From Maribellus luteus (GTDB lineage: Bacteria > Bacteroidota > Bacteroidia > Bacteroidales > Prolixibacteraceae), in NCBI RefSeq assembly GCF_003576475.1, contig NZ_QWGR01000007.1, positions 6,799 through 70,798 of the forward strand: a DNA stretch of 64,000 nucleotides. Reading direction: 5' to 3'. The notes under the pieces were generated by a model. That model saw only the letters and a list, made by a program, of their open reading frames with translations, was not told the DNA's origin and did no database searches. Position numbers and translations under genes: made by a program. Positions 20,401 to 28,662 of the stretch are shown here, one piece after another. Within the stretch, counting starts at the first letter, position 1. The number at the start of each line of letters is the position of its first letter.

Positions 20401-20632
20401 TGTTACGTTGGGATACACTTTCCCCGTATCACTCACTCGTAAAGCGAATGTTCAGAAACTTAGAATATATGTTTCGGGCGATAATTTAGCTCTATTCTCT
20501 GCACGTAAAGGATTCGATCCACGTCAGACTCAAAACTCTCGCGGATCAGGTTTAGCCATTTCAACCTCTTCAGGTAACTACGTTTATAGCCAATTAAGGG
20601 TAGTTTCCGGAGGTGTATCTATTTCATTCTAG
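17429..20632 (+). CDS. SusC/RagA-family TonB-dependent transporter
   Basis: 1067 residues. A signal peptide (IALMLFSIAFFGMLVAEAQ) leads to a carboxypeptidase-regulatory-like domain (TITGTVTSTEDGSGIPGVSV), the SusC signature VDEVMVVAYGTTKRSQFVGS, a plug domain (IRIRGVGSINGG, PLYIVDGSPY, IESMTVLKDAASTAIYGARG, ANGVILITTK) and a large C-terminal barrel ending SQLRVVSGGVSISF. It imports oligosaccharides with its SusD partner, using TonB energy. It starts a three-gene operon. Parts are noticeably AT-richer than neighbours (for instance 19 G/C of 60 at 18481-18540), which may hint at transfer but is weak evidence. No ECF sigma factor, anti-sigma or hybrid two-component regulator is linked. Confidence 0.96.
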   Translation: MKKIALMLFSIAFFGMLVAEAQVKTITGTVTSTEDGSGIPGVSVSVKGTTIGTVTNIDGYYTLDVPGDAKILVFSFVGMKTEELPISGATLNASLSADVIGVDEVMVVAYGTTKRSQFVGSAKAVKGEELAMKATSNVTNALQGAVAGVQVVNGSGQPGSEATIRIRGVGSINGGTTPLYIVDGSPYEFNLNTINPNDIESMTVLKDAASTAIYGARGANGVILITTKNGSKDGNVVIDVDAKWGHSTRGVPNYDVMTDPAMYYETAYKALYNSQAYNGISAADAFAYADANFFSQQGVGYQIYSYPEGERLIGTNFKLNPKATLGYSDGEFYYTPDNWEDETLATDNLREEYNISIRGGQNKSQYFISGGYLDDPGIIDGSGFKRFTLRGKIDAQAKEWLHVGLSTAYVNTQLESPGSQTSWGSTGNVFYASNMMAPIYPFYVRNPDGTISYDSNGNKIYDQGTSTNFTRPGSAPRGNNAINLQLDTDKEVRDLFTGSFYARLTPFEGFSFTARISPEASNIRSNYLSNPFYGSIPTEGSVFVSHRRLFTLNQQYLADYKTTFSDSHSLQFLVGFESFELKNQELSAENDHLYDPFIPELDNAFGTQPTSANASSFTDNYATQGFVGRAQYDFQERFFFNASMRYEGSSRFAKDNRWGLFGSVGAAWMLTKEQFMQSTSGWLRELKYKVSFGTQGNDQIGTYYAYRNRYQISYNSDTGEYTKVLSEKGNPELTWEAQKLFNTGFEFSLVNNVLTGSVDYFSRYNSDMLFNEPQPVSSGLSTIPKNVGAVLNHGFEIDLRSDVLRTNELTWSVFANITNINSKIKELPEYTKSSGGIKNSSFILKEGGSLNQAYLVEYAGVDSETGMSLYYVDPDNGDYTTTTDYGSAKQADLGDVSVKWYGGFGTNLNAFGFDLGVQFAYQLGGKSYEGTYQELMHTGKEIGRNWHTDILNAWTPDNKDSNVPRISSSDDFDQKNSSRFLTNSNYLSLNNVTLGYTFPVSLTRKANVQKLRIYVSGDNLALFSARKGFDPRQTQNSRGSGLAISTSSGNYVYSQLRVVSGGVSISF

Positions 20633-20647
20633 AAAAAATATAGCATT

Positions 20648-22312
20648 ATGAGAATAAAAAATTATTTATTAGTATTTGCAACAATTGTTGCAGTAGCCTT
20701 ATTGTCTTCATGTGATGAAGATTTTTTGGAAAGGCACTACGAAGGTGGAACTTTAGATGATGATCAGATACAGGAAACTGTAGAAGCTTTACCCAATAGA
20801 ATTAATTCATCTATTAGCGGAATGTACTCATTATTAGGAAAACCAGATGGATTCTTTGATAGGGGCGATAACTATAGAGCGGATGATGTTGGTTATCCGG
20901 GTATTGCTTTAAGTCAGGACCTGAATAGTGGGAATATGGTAAATGTTGTTTCCGGTTATGATTGGTTTTCTACCGCTTTAGAATACTCTGACCGTACTCC
21001 TACCTATGCCAATCCTCGTATTCGTTACGGATTGTTTTATAAAATTATTTATGCAGCCAATGATGTATTAAGCGCAATTCCGGAAGATACGGATAATGAA
21101 CAATTGATTTATGCGCGTGGGCAGGCAAAAGCAATGCGAGCATTTTGTTATCTGTCGCTAGCTCCGTATTTCCAATTTAAATATGTTGGTAATGAAGACA
21201 AACCATCGGTTCCGATTGTTGAGGAGGGTACTGATTTTAGGAATAATCCACGAGCTTCTTTAACTGATCTGTATGATTATATTTTAACGAGTTTAACTGA
21301 CGCTATCGCTGACCTTGACGGATATGTACGTCCTAACAAAAGTGCGATTGATCAGAATGTTGCTTACGGTCTGCGTGCAAGAGCATACCTGAATATGGAA
21401 GATTGGAGCAATGCTGCAGCTGATGCTGATAAGGCAATGGCAAATTATAATCCTTATGAGATTTCTGAGTTAACACAACCAGGTTTCAATCAGGCAACGG
21501 ACCATAACTGGATATGGGCATTACTTTTACCTACCGATGTTATCAGTGCGGCTAATTATGCCACATGGCCTTCTCAGTTAGGTTCATTTTCTGGAGATGC
21601 CTACGTTGCTTATGCCGGTATTTACAGGTCGATCAACATTTTATTGTATAATAAAATCAATGATACTGACGTAAGAAAAAACTGGTGGCTGGATGAGAAT
21701 AGGACATCTCCTTATCTTGAGGGACTTTCCTGGGTCGATCCGTCTTCTGGTGTTGTTCATGAAGGGCAGGCTATTGCAACAGCTAGTATTGCGAATGTTA
21801 AGGAACCAATGCAAGCTTATGCTAATGTTAAATTCGGACAACGTTCGGGTATTGGTTCTGCCTACAATGATGGTGACTGGTGTATGATGCGTGCAGAAGA
21901 AATGATCCTGATCAAAGCAGAAGCAATTGCAATGGGTGGAAACCCCAGCCAGGGTAAGCAAATACTCGAAGATTTTGTAAAAGAATACCGGGATCCGTCG
22001 TACACGACTGAGGCCAGTTCTGCAGAAGATATTCAGAACGAAGTTTGGTTGCAGCGTCGTATCGAATTGTGGGGTGAAGGTTTTGGAATGTCCGATGCAA
22101 TGCGTTTAGGACGAAATATTATTCGTTACCATCCGAATCAACCTACAAATGTTCCTGAAGATTATCGTTTTAACTTATCAAAAGATGATCCGTGGCTGTT
22201 GTTACGTTTTGTTCAGGGTGAAACCAATAACAATGTAGCCGTTGAACAAAATGAAGGCGGAGCTCAGCCGTCGCAAGGAGATGGAGCTTCTTTAATTGAT
22301 GGTGTTATATAA
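20648..22312 (+). CDS. SusD/RagB-family glycan-binding lipoprotein
   Basis: 554 residues, 15 bp after the SusC stop. The signal ends in a lipobox (VALLSSCDED, Cys22), followed by acidic residues typical of surface-exposed Bacteroidota lipoproteins. The SusD fold is supported by INSSISGMYSLLG, ARGQAKAMRAFCYLSLAPYF, AYGLRARAYLNMEDWSNAAADADKA and the closing ELWGEGFGMSDAMRLGRNI. It caps the SusC channel and captures the glycan. It belongs to the nutrient-uptake (RagB/SusD) family; the glycan is unknown, though the neighbouring GH27 suggests galactose- or arabinopyranose-capped chains. Confidence 0.96.
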   Translation: MRIKNYLLVFATIVAVALLSSCDEDFLERHYEGGTLDDDQIQETVEALPNRINSSISGMYSLLGKPDGFFDRGDNYRADDVGYPGIALSQDLNSGNMVNVVSGYDWFSTALEYSDRTPTYANPRIRYGLFYKIIYAANDVLSAIPEDTDNEQLIYARGQAKAMRAFCYLSLAPYFQFKYVGNEDKPSVPIVEEGTDFRNNPRASLTDLYDYILTSLTDAIADLDGYVRPNKSAIDQNVAYGLRARAYLNMEDWSNAAADADKAMANYNPYEISELTQPGFNQATDHNWIWALLLPTDVISAANYATWPSQLGSFSGDAYVAYAGIYRSINILLYNKINDTDVRKNWWLDENRTSPYLEGLSWVDPSSGVVHEGQAIATASIANVKEPMQAYANVKFGQRSGIGSAYNDGDWCMMRAEEMILIKAEAIAMGGNPSQGKQILEDFVKEYRDPSYTTEASSAEDIQNEVWLQRRIELWGEGFGMSDAMRLGRNIIRYHPNQPTNVPEDYRFNLSKDDPWLLLRFVQGETNNNVAVEQNEGGAQPSQGDGASLIDGVI

Positions 22313-22330
22313 AATAAATTGTAATAGAAT

Positions 22331-23116
22331 ATGAAGGCATTAAAATATTTTATAATACTAGCGGTTGTAGCACTATCGGCAGCCTGCGAGGATGATGTTG
22401 AAAGAGAACTTTCTCCCGAGCAAAATCCCAATAGTACCAACGTGTATTTTTCAAAGGATAATGTTTCTGCTGTCGTGCTGCCACTTGAATCAACTAGTTT
22501 TGATGTTATTATTTCAAGAGAAGTTAGCGCTTCAGAACAGACTGTATTACTAAGTGCAGAAAACGTACGAAGTGATTTATTCAGTATTCCGGAATCTGTA
22601 ACCTTTGCAGCTGGTGAATCACAAAAGAGCATATCAGTTGAAGTTAATGAGGATATTGTACTGATGGAAAGTTATCATCTGGCCATTGTAATTGATCAGG
22701 AGCAAACAAAGCCTTACGTACAGCAAGATGTATATCCCAGAATTGAGCTTACTGTTACAAAAGAAGATTTTGCTCCTTATGCTGAAGGAGTTTTTACAAC
22801 AGAATTCTTTGAAGATTCTTGGGAGACAATTTTGCAGTACTCTCCAGCTACAGATCAATATCGATTTAAAGACTGTTGGGAAACTGGATATAATTACATA
22901 TTCAAAGTAGCAGAAGACGGAACAATTACCCAGGTGCCGGAGACTACTGAAACAGGGTATGTACATAGTACATATGGTATGGTATCGGCAACAGCACAAG
23001 CTGGTTCAAGTTTCAACAGTGCTACCAATACTTATACTTTTGTAATTAAATGGACTGTAAGTGCTGGTTCCTTTGGTGTTTATAACGATACATTTGAAAT
23101 TACAAACAAGTTCTAA
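22331..23116 (+). CDS. Surface lipoprotein in the SusE position (Calx-beta-like)
   Basis: 261 residues, 18 bp after susD. The signal peptide ends in a lipobox (VALSAACEDDVE, Cys19) with acidic residues behind it, indicating surface export. Residues 35-135 look like a Calx-beta-type or DUF4843-like beta sandwich (VYFSKDNVSAVVLPLESTSF, SVEVNEDIVLMESYHLAIVI); the rest (about 150-261) is a separate beta domain with many aromatics. By position it should bind the glycan along with SusD. I do not recognise a named family with certainty. Confidence 0.7.
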   Translation: MKALKYFIILAVVALSAACEDDVERELSPEQNPNSTNVYFSKDNVSAVVLPLESTSFDVIISREVSASEQTVLLSAENVRSDLFSIPESVTFAAGESQKSISVEVNEDIVLMESYHLAIVIDQEQTKPYVQQDVYPRIELTVTKEDFAPYAEGVFTTEFFEDSWETILQYSPATDQYRFKDCWETGYNYIFKVAEDGTITQVPETTETGYVHSTYGMVSATAQAGSSFNSATNTYTFVIKWTVSAGSFGVYNDTFEITNKF

Positions 23117-23147
23117 AAAGACGTAAAAGAGTATAGTCTTTGCAATA

Positions 23148-23183
23148 TAAATCCCGGGGGTGCTGTTCCTCCGGGATTTTTTA
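23148..23183 (+). terminator. Terminator of the susCD operon
   Basis: A GC-rich stem (AAATCCCGG on the left, CCGGGATTT on the right, loop around 23160-23169) followed by six T. The further 250 bp up to the GH27 stop hold no gene I can support; a weak hairpin near 23407-23435 may end the GH27 transcript. Confidence 0.85.
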
Positions 23184-23432
23184 TGTCGGTTAGGATTTAT
23201 TCTTGCGAGCATGCTTAAAAACTAGCTAAATTTGAAGCTTTACTTCATCGCATCAATCCTTATAGTGCTAATAATGGGAAAGTCTGCTATAGTCATTCGG
23301 TCTAAAGAAGTCTTTTCATATACGCAAACTTAAGAGTTTCCTTGGCGGATTTATCTCGGGATAATATCAGAACGAGAAAAGAGTCAGAGAAAGAAAAATA
23401 TAGAGGTTTGGGCTTCCTTTAAATTTTCCAAC

Positions 23433-24677
23433 CTACTCTTTATCCTTGTATTGAAATACATTAAAGGGAATTGATTCTCCGGTGATTTTTAAAACCACTA
23501 CACCGTGCGAAGGAACTTCTTTTGAAATGGTGGTATGAAAAGAACGTTCAAAAGTTTCTTTCGACCATAAATCCTTCGCGATGTAACCTTTTTCCGGGTT
23601 TATGCCCACAGTTTCCAACTCGAAGCTTATGGTTTGTTTTTCGGCCGATCTGTTGAGCAGTGCAATGGCAACCTGTCCGCTGGTCGTTGAAACGAGTGGT
23701 TTTCCCCATACCTCCAGATCGCCATAATCTATTATTCTGCGTGCCTGGTAAACAAATTTACTCTGGTTTAAATCAATTATTTCCTTGTTGGTAATGATCT
23801 CTTTTGTTTGTTCCGACAAGCGGGTTAAATCGTTGCCCAAAAGCAAGGGCGAATGCATCATGCACCACATGGTGAAATGCGTTTTGTCTTCTTCGTACGA
23901 CATACCTCTTCCTACCTGCAGTATGTCCATATCGTTATAGCGGCCATAGGAACAATATTTCCAGAGATCTGCATTCTGATCGATAATGTGAAGAACAGAG
24001 CCAAAGCTGTTGGCAATATCTCCCGAAATTCTCCACGAATCGGCAACTTGTGTAACCCATTTTCCCGGAAATCTCCAACGGCATACATTAAAATTAACCG
24101 ATGGTTTTATCGCCCGGGCCAATTGTCCGATTTCAGTGTAGCGGGTTTCTTCGTCAAGTCCCAGCCACTCTCCGCCACACCAATCCACTTTCAGAAAATC
24201 AAAGTCCCAGTCTTTTAAAAAAGTAGTTAGGTCTTGTACTTCATAACCATATAATCCCATGCCAACACCAATGGTGTCATTGTCCCAATAGGAGGCACAG
24301 GTGTTGATGCCGGCATCTGTATAAATCCCGGCTTTCAAGCCTTTCGAATGAATATAATCGGCAATGTGTTTCATCCCTTTTGGGAATTTCTCCTGATGCG
24401 ATATTATTTGTCCGCAAGAATCTCTTCCTCCCCAGAAACCATCATCGATGTTTATATAATTGTAGCCATACTGTGTTAGGTTTAGCTCGCTCATTGCGTC
24501 GGCCTGCGATTTAATAATATTCTCATCAATATCAACCCGGTAGTGGTTCCAGCTGGCCCAGCCCATTAACGGTGGTTTTAATTCCGCTTGTTCTTCAGCA
24601 GAGTTTTCAGGACTTTTGGTATTGCAGGATAAGAGCAGGAAGCTAAAAATAATGGAGGCAAATTGAAGCTTTGTCAT
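23433..24677 (-). CDS. GH27 glycoside hydrolase (alpha-galactosidase or beta-L-arabinopyranosidase), lipoprotein
   Basis: 414 residues. A lipobox (IFSFLLLSCNT, Cys18) makes it an anchored extracytoplasmic enzyme. The GH27 barrel is clear: PPLMGWASWNHY, YGYNYINIDDGFWG, AGIYTDAGINTCASY, nucleophile Asp165 in FDFLKVDWCGG and acid/base Asp220 in SWRISGDI; a C-terminal beta domain follows. It would remove terminal alpha-galactose, or beta-L-arabinopyranose, from oligosaccharides. It is convergent with the susCD operon, so it is probably part of the same utilization locus with its own promoter; a short palindrome lies 76 bp upstream of its start. Confidence 0.93.
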   Translation of the reverse strand: MTKLQFASIIFSFLLLSCNTKSPENSAEEQAELKPPLMGWASWNHYRVDIDENIIKSQADAMSELNLTQYGYNYINIDDGFWGGRDSCGQIISHQEKFPKGMKHIADYIHSKGLKAGIYTDAGINTCASYWDNDTIGVGMGLYGYEVQDLTTFLKDWDFDFLKVDWCGGEWLGLDEETRYTEIGQLARAIKPSVNFNVCRWRFPGKWVTQVADSWRISGDIANSFGSVLHIIDQNADLWKYCSYGRYNDMDILQVGRGMSYEEDKTHFTMWCMMHSPLLLGNDLTRLSEQTKEIITNKEIIDLNQSKFVYQARRIIDYGDLEVWGKPLVSTTSGQVAIALLNRSAEKQTISFELETVGINPEKGYIAKDLWSKETFERSFHTTISKEVPSHGVVVLKITGESIPFNVFQYKDKE

Positions 24678-24752
24678 GGATGTAAGTTAATTATAATCGG
24701 TTTGTATGCTTTAAAATATTGACTACAGACCCTTTTAACGCAGGTATTTTCT

Positions 24753-24767
24753 TTTGTCCAGGACAAA
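24753..24767. promoter_or_regulatory. Short palindrome upstream of the GH27 gene
   Basis: TTTGTCCAGGACAAA is a perfect 7+1+7 palindrome between the GH27 start (24677) and the mscS stop. It could be an operator for GH27, or a small hairpin after mscS, although it lacks a T run on the minus strand. Confidence 0.35.
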
Positions 24768-24860
24768 GCTACTAAAAAGTACCTCGTTTTAGGTTCTGTT
24801 TCGAACGAACAATGCCATAGTCTGCCTTAGTGTTCATCCTTTTGAAAGTATGTGTTTTCT

Positions 24861-25697
24861 TTATTTGCCTGATTTTATATGCAAATCCAATTGCGGGAAA
24901 GGAATATTTACTTTGTTGTCGTTAAACTTTTGGTTGATGGCTTTCCGGATGTCTGACTTTACGTTTTCGATACGAAAGATATTCTGACTAAAAAACAACA
25001 GTTCAAAATCGAGCGAAGAGTTGCCGAAATCGAGGAAACGGGCTTTTATTTTGTCGTGTTCAATTACTTCGGGGTGCTCTTGTGCACTTTCTTTCAGTAG
25101 TTTTTCCACCAAATCGATATTACTTCCATATGCTACGCCTACTTTTATCCGAAACCTGGTTTTGTGCGACTGGTGGCTCCAGTTGATCACTTTGTTATTG
25201 GTGATGATAGAATTGGGAATGATTACGACAATGTCATCGCGGTTAAGTGCCTCCGAAGTTCTTAAGCCGATTTTAGTTATTTCTATCAAGTCCTGGTCTA
25301 CTTCCAGAATATCGCCCACCCTTATGGAACCTTCAAACAAGAGAATAATACCGGAAATAAAATCGTTGAAGGTACTTTGCAACCCCAGCCCAACACCAAC
25401 GAGCAGAGCGGCCGAACCTGCCAGCAAAACAGTTAGTTTAAGGCCAAACGATTCGAGGATGATAAGAATTGCAATGATCCAGACTACGTATTTTATAATC
25501 TGGAATATGCTGATCAGGCTTCCGTGTTTTGAGGCGTCCATGGCCTTTCTTTTCCGGAAAAGAATTTTTTTGATAACCCAAAGCAAAGCCATTGTGAACA
25601 GTATCGCCATCAAAATAACCAGAAATGATTTCAGGCTGAAAACAAATTCCTTGTATTTAAAAATCGTGTGGTCGAGTGCTTGTTCTAAGGATCCCAT
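24861..25697 (-). CDS. MscS-family mechanosensitive channel
   Basis: 278 residues, the usual small MscS size. Three membrane helices are visible (about 25-45, 67-85 and 90-120); the third is the Gly/Ala-rich pore helix (LAGSAALLVGVGLGLQSTFNDF), followed by the MscS beta domain (FEGSIRVGDILEV, IGLRTSEALNRDDIVVIIPNS, INWSHQSHKTRF). It opens on membrane tension to release solutes during hypo-osmotic shock. Its position next to genes for two compatible solutes supports that role, although 192 bp separate it from the abl operon and it may have its own promoter. Confidence 0.93.
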   Translation of the reverse strand: MGSLEQALDHTIFKYKEFVFSLKSFLVILMAILFTMALLWVIKKILFRKRKAMDASKHGSLISIFQIIKYVVWIIAILIILESFGLKLTVLLAGSAALLVGVGLGLQSTFNDFISGIILLFEGSIRVGDILEVDQDLIEITKIGLRTSEALNRDDIVVIIPNSIITNNKVINWSHQSHKTRFRIKVGVAYGSNIDLVEKLLKESAQEHPEVIEHDKIKARFLDFGNSSLDFELLFFSQNIFRIENVKSDIRKAINQKFNDNKVNIPFPQLDLHIKSGK

Positions 25698-25889
25698 GTA
25701 AACTATATTTTTACTTTTAAATGTAGTTTAATTCTTTGTTTCCCACAATAATCAGAGAACACAAAGCCGGGTTTTTCTGATCTGATTCAAATGACAGACT
25801 CCCATCTGGCTCATATAACATGAGGCATCTATTTTCATACCTACGAGCTGTGCTGTATGTGTTTTTGGGTTTAATGTCAATCCAACTCA

Positions 25890-26117
25890 TTATTTGAGAT
25901 CAACATTTAGCTCAATGTAGGATGTTTTGTCTTGATGTTTTATGAATCCCTTGTTTAGAAGGGAATAAATGGCTTCCTGGCCTTTGCTGGCGGATATCTT
26001 CAATTCTTTAATAATATCGCCGTATATGCATTTTCCGTTACGGCTTAAAAAAGTTAAAACGTCTTTTTCATACGGGTTATTCACTCGGCTTATATCTACT
26101 TCTTTTTTATCGTTCAT
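25890..26117 (-). CDS. Small winged-helix-like protein in the abl operon
   Basis: 75 residues. The segment NPYEKDVLTFLSRNGKCI followed by YGDIIKELKISASKGQEAI and YSLLNKGFIKHQDKTSYIEL has the pattern helix, helix-turn-helix, beta wing of a winged-helix DNA-binding domain, with nothing else attached. It overlaps the preceding small gene by 11 bp and is the last member of the ablA-ablB cluster. It might regulate the operon, but a non-DNA role is possible. No family name recognised. Confidence 0.65.
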   Translation of the reverse strand: MNDKKEVDISRVNNPYEKDVLTFLSRNGKCIYGDIIKELKISASKGQEAIYSLLNKGFIKHQDKTSYIELNVDLK

Positions 26118-26310
26118 TGGCCTTGAAGTTTTTCTCTGTTATCCTGTTTTCTGTTATTAACTCGTTGTATTTTTCGCAATTTTTCCAACCTTTTATTCCC
26201 CTGTTACAAAATACATTTCTGTAAATAGGTAGCGGGGTGTTTACCGCCACTTTGCCCTGAAATATGTCGCATTCCCTGGCAAACCTGCATCTACTTCCTA
26301 AATTCATCAT
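26107..26310 (-). CDS. Small four-cysteine protein in the abl operon
   Basis: 67 residues. Its start overlaps the ablB stop in an ATGA arrangement, which argues that it is a genuine, translationally coupled gene. It has four cysteines at positions 8, 14, 35 and 45 (CRFARECDIFQG, then VFCNRGIKGWKNCEKY), a spacing compatible with a small zinc or iron-sulfur site, followed by a charged, helical, Lys/Glu/Asn-rich tail. I do not recognise the family. Confidence 0.62.
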   Translation of the reverse strand: MMNLGSRCRFARECDIFQGKVAVNTPLPIYRNVFCNRGIKGWKNCEKYNELITENRITEKNFKANER

Positions 26311-27143
26311 ACGTGTTTATAGTAAATGTTCATACTTTCAATTTTCCCGGATATGTTGGTGTTTTTTAAAGACGTTCCGCAATAGGAATAACCCAGCCTC
26401 AAAAACGTCTTGTTCATTCCTGCCGAATTTAACCGGGCAATGGTGTACAGGGTTTTTACGTCCTCCTGTTTCATCTGTTCTTCCATGCTGGCCAGTAACT
26501 TTAGCGCCAGTCCCTTCCCCCGGAAATCAGGTAAGGTGGCAAAGTCAGTCATTTCAGCATTTTGTGCTTGTCGATCCATTTCTGCCGATGCCAGTGCAAT
26601 CAATTTTCCCTTGTGTTCAATACCAAAATAGCGAACTGCATTGTTCATGGTTTGCAGTATGTAATCCGGATCGTGAATTGGGAAAGGATAACTTTCAAAT
26701 ACCCTTTCATACACCGATGAAATATTTTTGCAATCGTTTTCTTTCAGCATTTTTACAATATAGTTATTCTCGCCGAGAGTTTCCTTATCAATTGCTTTTG
26801 TCTCTCTTAATAAGCTGCTCAACTGGTTGAGTTGTTGGGTCTCAATAGACAACAAACGGTCCGGGTCCGGAAACTTCGACATAAAAAACACCGTTTCCGA
26901 ATGGCTGAAAAAACGAGGGATTTGGGCTTCCACGATAAATCCGTTAGCCGTAAAATAAGGTGCCATACTCTGAGGTACTTTACAGAATATCTTTGAGTAT
27001 TGCTTCCGGTTTGCCAGCTCGTTTATCTCTTGTATTATTTGTGGGCAGTCTTGTTTTGCCAGCTTCATCAGGTAAACCCGCTTGTTCAAATCACCATGCT
27101 GAATCCACGTTCCGGTGCCTATTTTTTCGATCTTGTCCTGCAT
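26307..27143 (-). CDS. ablB: Putative beta-lysine N-acetyltransferase
   Basis: 278 residues. The C-terminal half is a GNAT acetyltransferase (FGIEHKGKLIALASAEMD, TDFATLPDFRGKGLALKLLA, IARLNSAGMNKTFLRLGYSY) preceded by the family-specific N-terminal domain (KIFCKVPQSMAPYFTANGF). It acetylates the epsilon-amino group of beta-lysine to give N-epsilon-acetyl-beta-lysine, a compatible solute known from methanogens and some bacteria. Its ATG follows directly on the ablA stop (TAAATG), and its own stop overlaps the next start, so four genes are coupled. Assignment is strong because of the adjacent lysine 2,3-aminomutase. Confidence 0.92.
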   Translation of the reverse strand: MQDKIEKIGTGTWIQHGDLNKRVYLMKLAKQDCPQIIQEINELANRKQYSKIFCKVPQSMAPYFTANGFIVEAQIPRFFSHSETVFFMSKFPDPDRLLSIETQQLNQLSSLLRETKAIDKETLGENNYIVKMLKENDCKNISSVYERVFESYPFPIHDPDYILQTMNNAVRYFGIEHKGKLIALASAEMDRQAQNAEMTDFATLPDFRGKGLALKLLASMEEQMKQEDVKTLYTIARLNSAGMNKTFLRLGYSYCGTSLKNTNISGKIESMNIYYKHV

Positions 27144-28448
27144 TTATTCCCTCCTCAAAATACGTTCGTTGTCTTCCGGAATCAGCGAAATGGTATCGTT
27201 GGTGTCTGATAATAACTTTTCGATACCGATTGCATACGATTCATCTATTTCGTTCAATTTCAAATCCAGGTTACAATTTTCGCAGTCGCGATCACAAAAC
27301 TTTTGCTCATAAGCATCGGGTTCCTGGTAAGTGGTTATAACGCCTTCGTAGTTGCGAAGTACCACTTTGTTGGTCGACCACGAGATGATGTAATTGGGCA
27401 TTACCGGTATTTTTCCGCCACCACCAGGTGCATCAATAACATAAGTAGGACGCGCAAACCCGCTGGTGTGGCCCACCAGGCTTTCCATTATCTCAATACC
27501 TTTTCCGATGGGTGTTCTGAAATGCGACAACCCTTCCGAAAGATCGCATTGATATAGGTAATACGGGCGTACACGATTCTGAACCAGTTTGTGCACCAGC
27601 GATTTCATAATCCGGGGACAGTCGTTTACATCGGCCAGCAATACCGACTGGTTTCCGAGTGGAAATCCACCGTCGGCCAGTTTGGCCAGGGCTTCTTTTG
27701 CCGACGAAGTAATTTCGTTCGGGTGGTTAAAGTGTGTGTTGATCCACAGCGGTTGATATTTTTTTAGAATCTTAACCAAATCGTCAGTAATGCGGTAGGG
27801 GAGCACTACCGGCATTCGCGTTCCGATTCGGATGACTTCCACATGTTTTATTTGCGAAATTTCAGAAAGCAACCAGTCTATTTTGCTGTCAGACAGCATA
27901 AACGGATCGCCGCCCGATAAAAGCACATCCCTTACCTGGGGTGTGTTGCGGATGTATTCAATGCCTTTCATTAACTGTGCTTTTGAAGGCACGTAGTCAA
28001 TATCGCCTACTTTTCTTTTTCGGGTGCAATGGCGGCAGTACATCGAGCAGATGTTACTTACATGAAACAACACCCGGTCCGGATAACGGTGTGTAATGCC
28101 TTCAACCGGGCTGTCTTTTTCTTCTGACAAGGGGTCGGCATGTTCCGACTTCAGCGTAATAAGTTCTTCCACGCTGCCAAAGGATTGTTTAAATACGGGA
28201 TCGTTTCTGAAATGTGTTTTGTCGATGAGCGACAGGTAGTAGGGGGTGATAGACAATGGAAATTTATCAAGCGTTTCCCGAAGCTGCTCTTTTTCTTCCT
28301 CTTCAAAAGTAATTCCGGTAAGCTGCTCAAATTTGTCCAATGTTCTAATGGAGTGGCTTAGTTGCCATTTCCAGTCTTTCCATTTTGATATTTGTGATTC
28401 ATTTTCAATTTGGTTGGCAATAAGTTGTTGTTTTTTGGTAAAAATCAT
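27144..28448 (-). CDS. ablA: Lysine 2,3-aminomutase
   Basis: 434 residues. A radical-SAM enzyme: the 4Fe-4S cluster binds Cys134, Cys138 and Cys141 ([11 protein letters not shown]), the PLP lysine is about Lys346 in [11 protein letters not shown], and a C-terminal cysteine set ([11 protein letters not shown]) fits the family's zinc site. It converts L-alpha-lysine to L-beta-lysine, the first step to N-epsilon-acetyl-beta-lysine (with AblB) rather than lysine fermentation, since no fermentation genes are nearby. It is the first gene of the operon and divergent from the trehalose genes. Confidence 0.95.
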   Translation of the reverse strand: MIFTKKQQLIANQIENESQISKWKDWKWQLSHSIRTLDKFEQLTGITFEEEEKEQLRETLDKFPLSITPYYLSLIDKTHFRNDPVFKQSFGSVEELITLKSEHADPLSEEKDSPVEGITHRYPDRVLFHVSNICSMYCRHCTRKRKVGDIDYVPSKAQLMKGIEYIRNTPQVRDVLLSGGDPFMLSDSKIDWLLSEISQIKHVEVIRIGTRMPVVLPYRITDDLVKILKKYQPLWINTHFNHPNEITSSAKEALAKLADGGFPLGNQSVLLADVNDCPRIMKSLVHKLVQNRVRPYYLYQCDLSEGLSHFRTPIGKGIEIMESLVGHTSGFARPTYVIDAPGGGGKIPVMPNYIISWSTNKVVLRNYEGVITTYQEPDAYEQKFCDRDCENCNLDLKLNEIDESYAIGIEKLLSDTNDTISLIPEDNERILRRE

Positions 28449-28504
28449 GTACGTCTGTTTTTGTTTGTCGGTTCTGAAAATAATCCGATAAAACTGATTT
28501 CATA

Positions 28505-28527
28505 TAGTTTCTATACGAACAAAAATA
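28505..28527 (-). promoter_or_regulatory. ablA promoter and putative MarR operator
   Basis: Read on the minus strand it starts with TATTTTTG (28527-28520), an exact TAnnTTTG -7 box, and continues TTCGTATAGAAACTA. The core GTTCGTATAGAAAC is a partial dyad (GTTnnTATAnnAAC). The whole 23-bp block is repeated with one difference at 33236-33258, at the start of the marR gene. It would give ablA a leader of about 65 nt. Confidence 0.6.
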
Positions 28528-28623
28528 TAAAAATAAAACCAACCCTAAAAATCGCTGATCCCGCATTTAACTTACTTTACAATGCATTAACACGATATTT
28601 AGAATGGTTTAAAACAATTTATT

Positions 28624-28631
28624 TATCTTTG
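28624..28631 (+). promoter_or_regulatory. -7 box of the trehalose operon
   Basis: TATCTTTG matches the Bacteroidota -7 consensus TAnnTTTG exactly, 31 bp before the otsA-otsB start codon. No clear -33 TTG is seen at the usual distance, so activation by another factor is possible. Confidence 0.5.
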
Positions 28632-28662
28632 TATCATTAATAATTCCTATTGAAATAATCAT

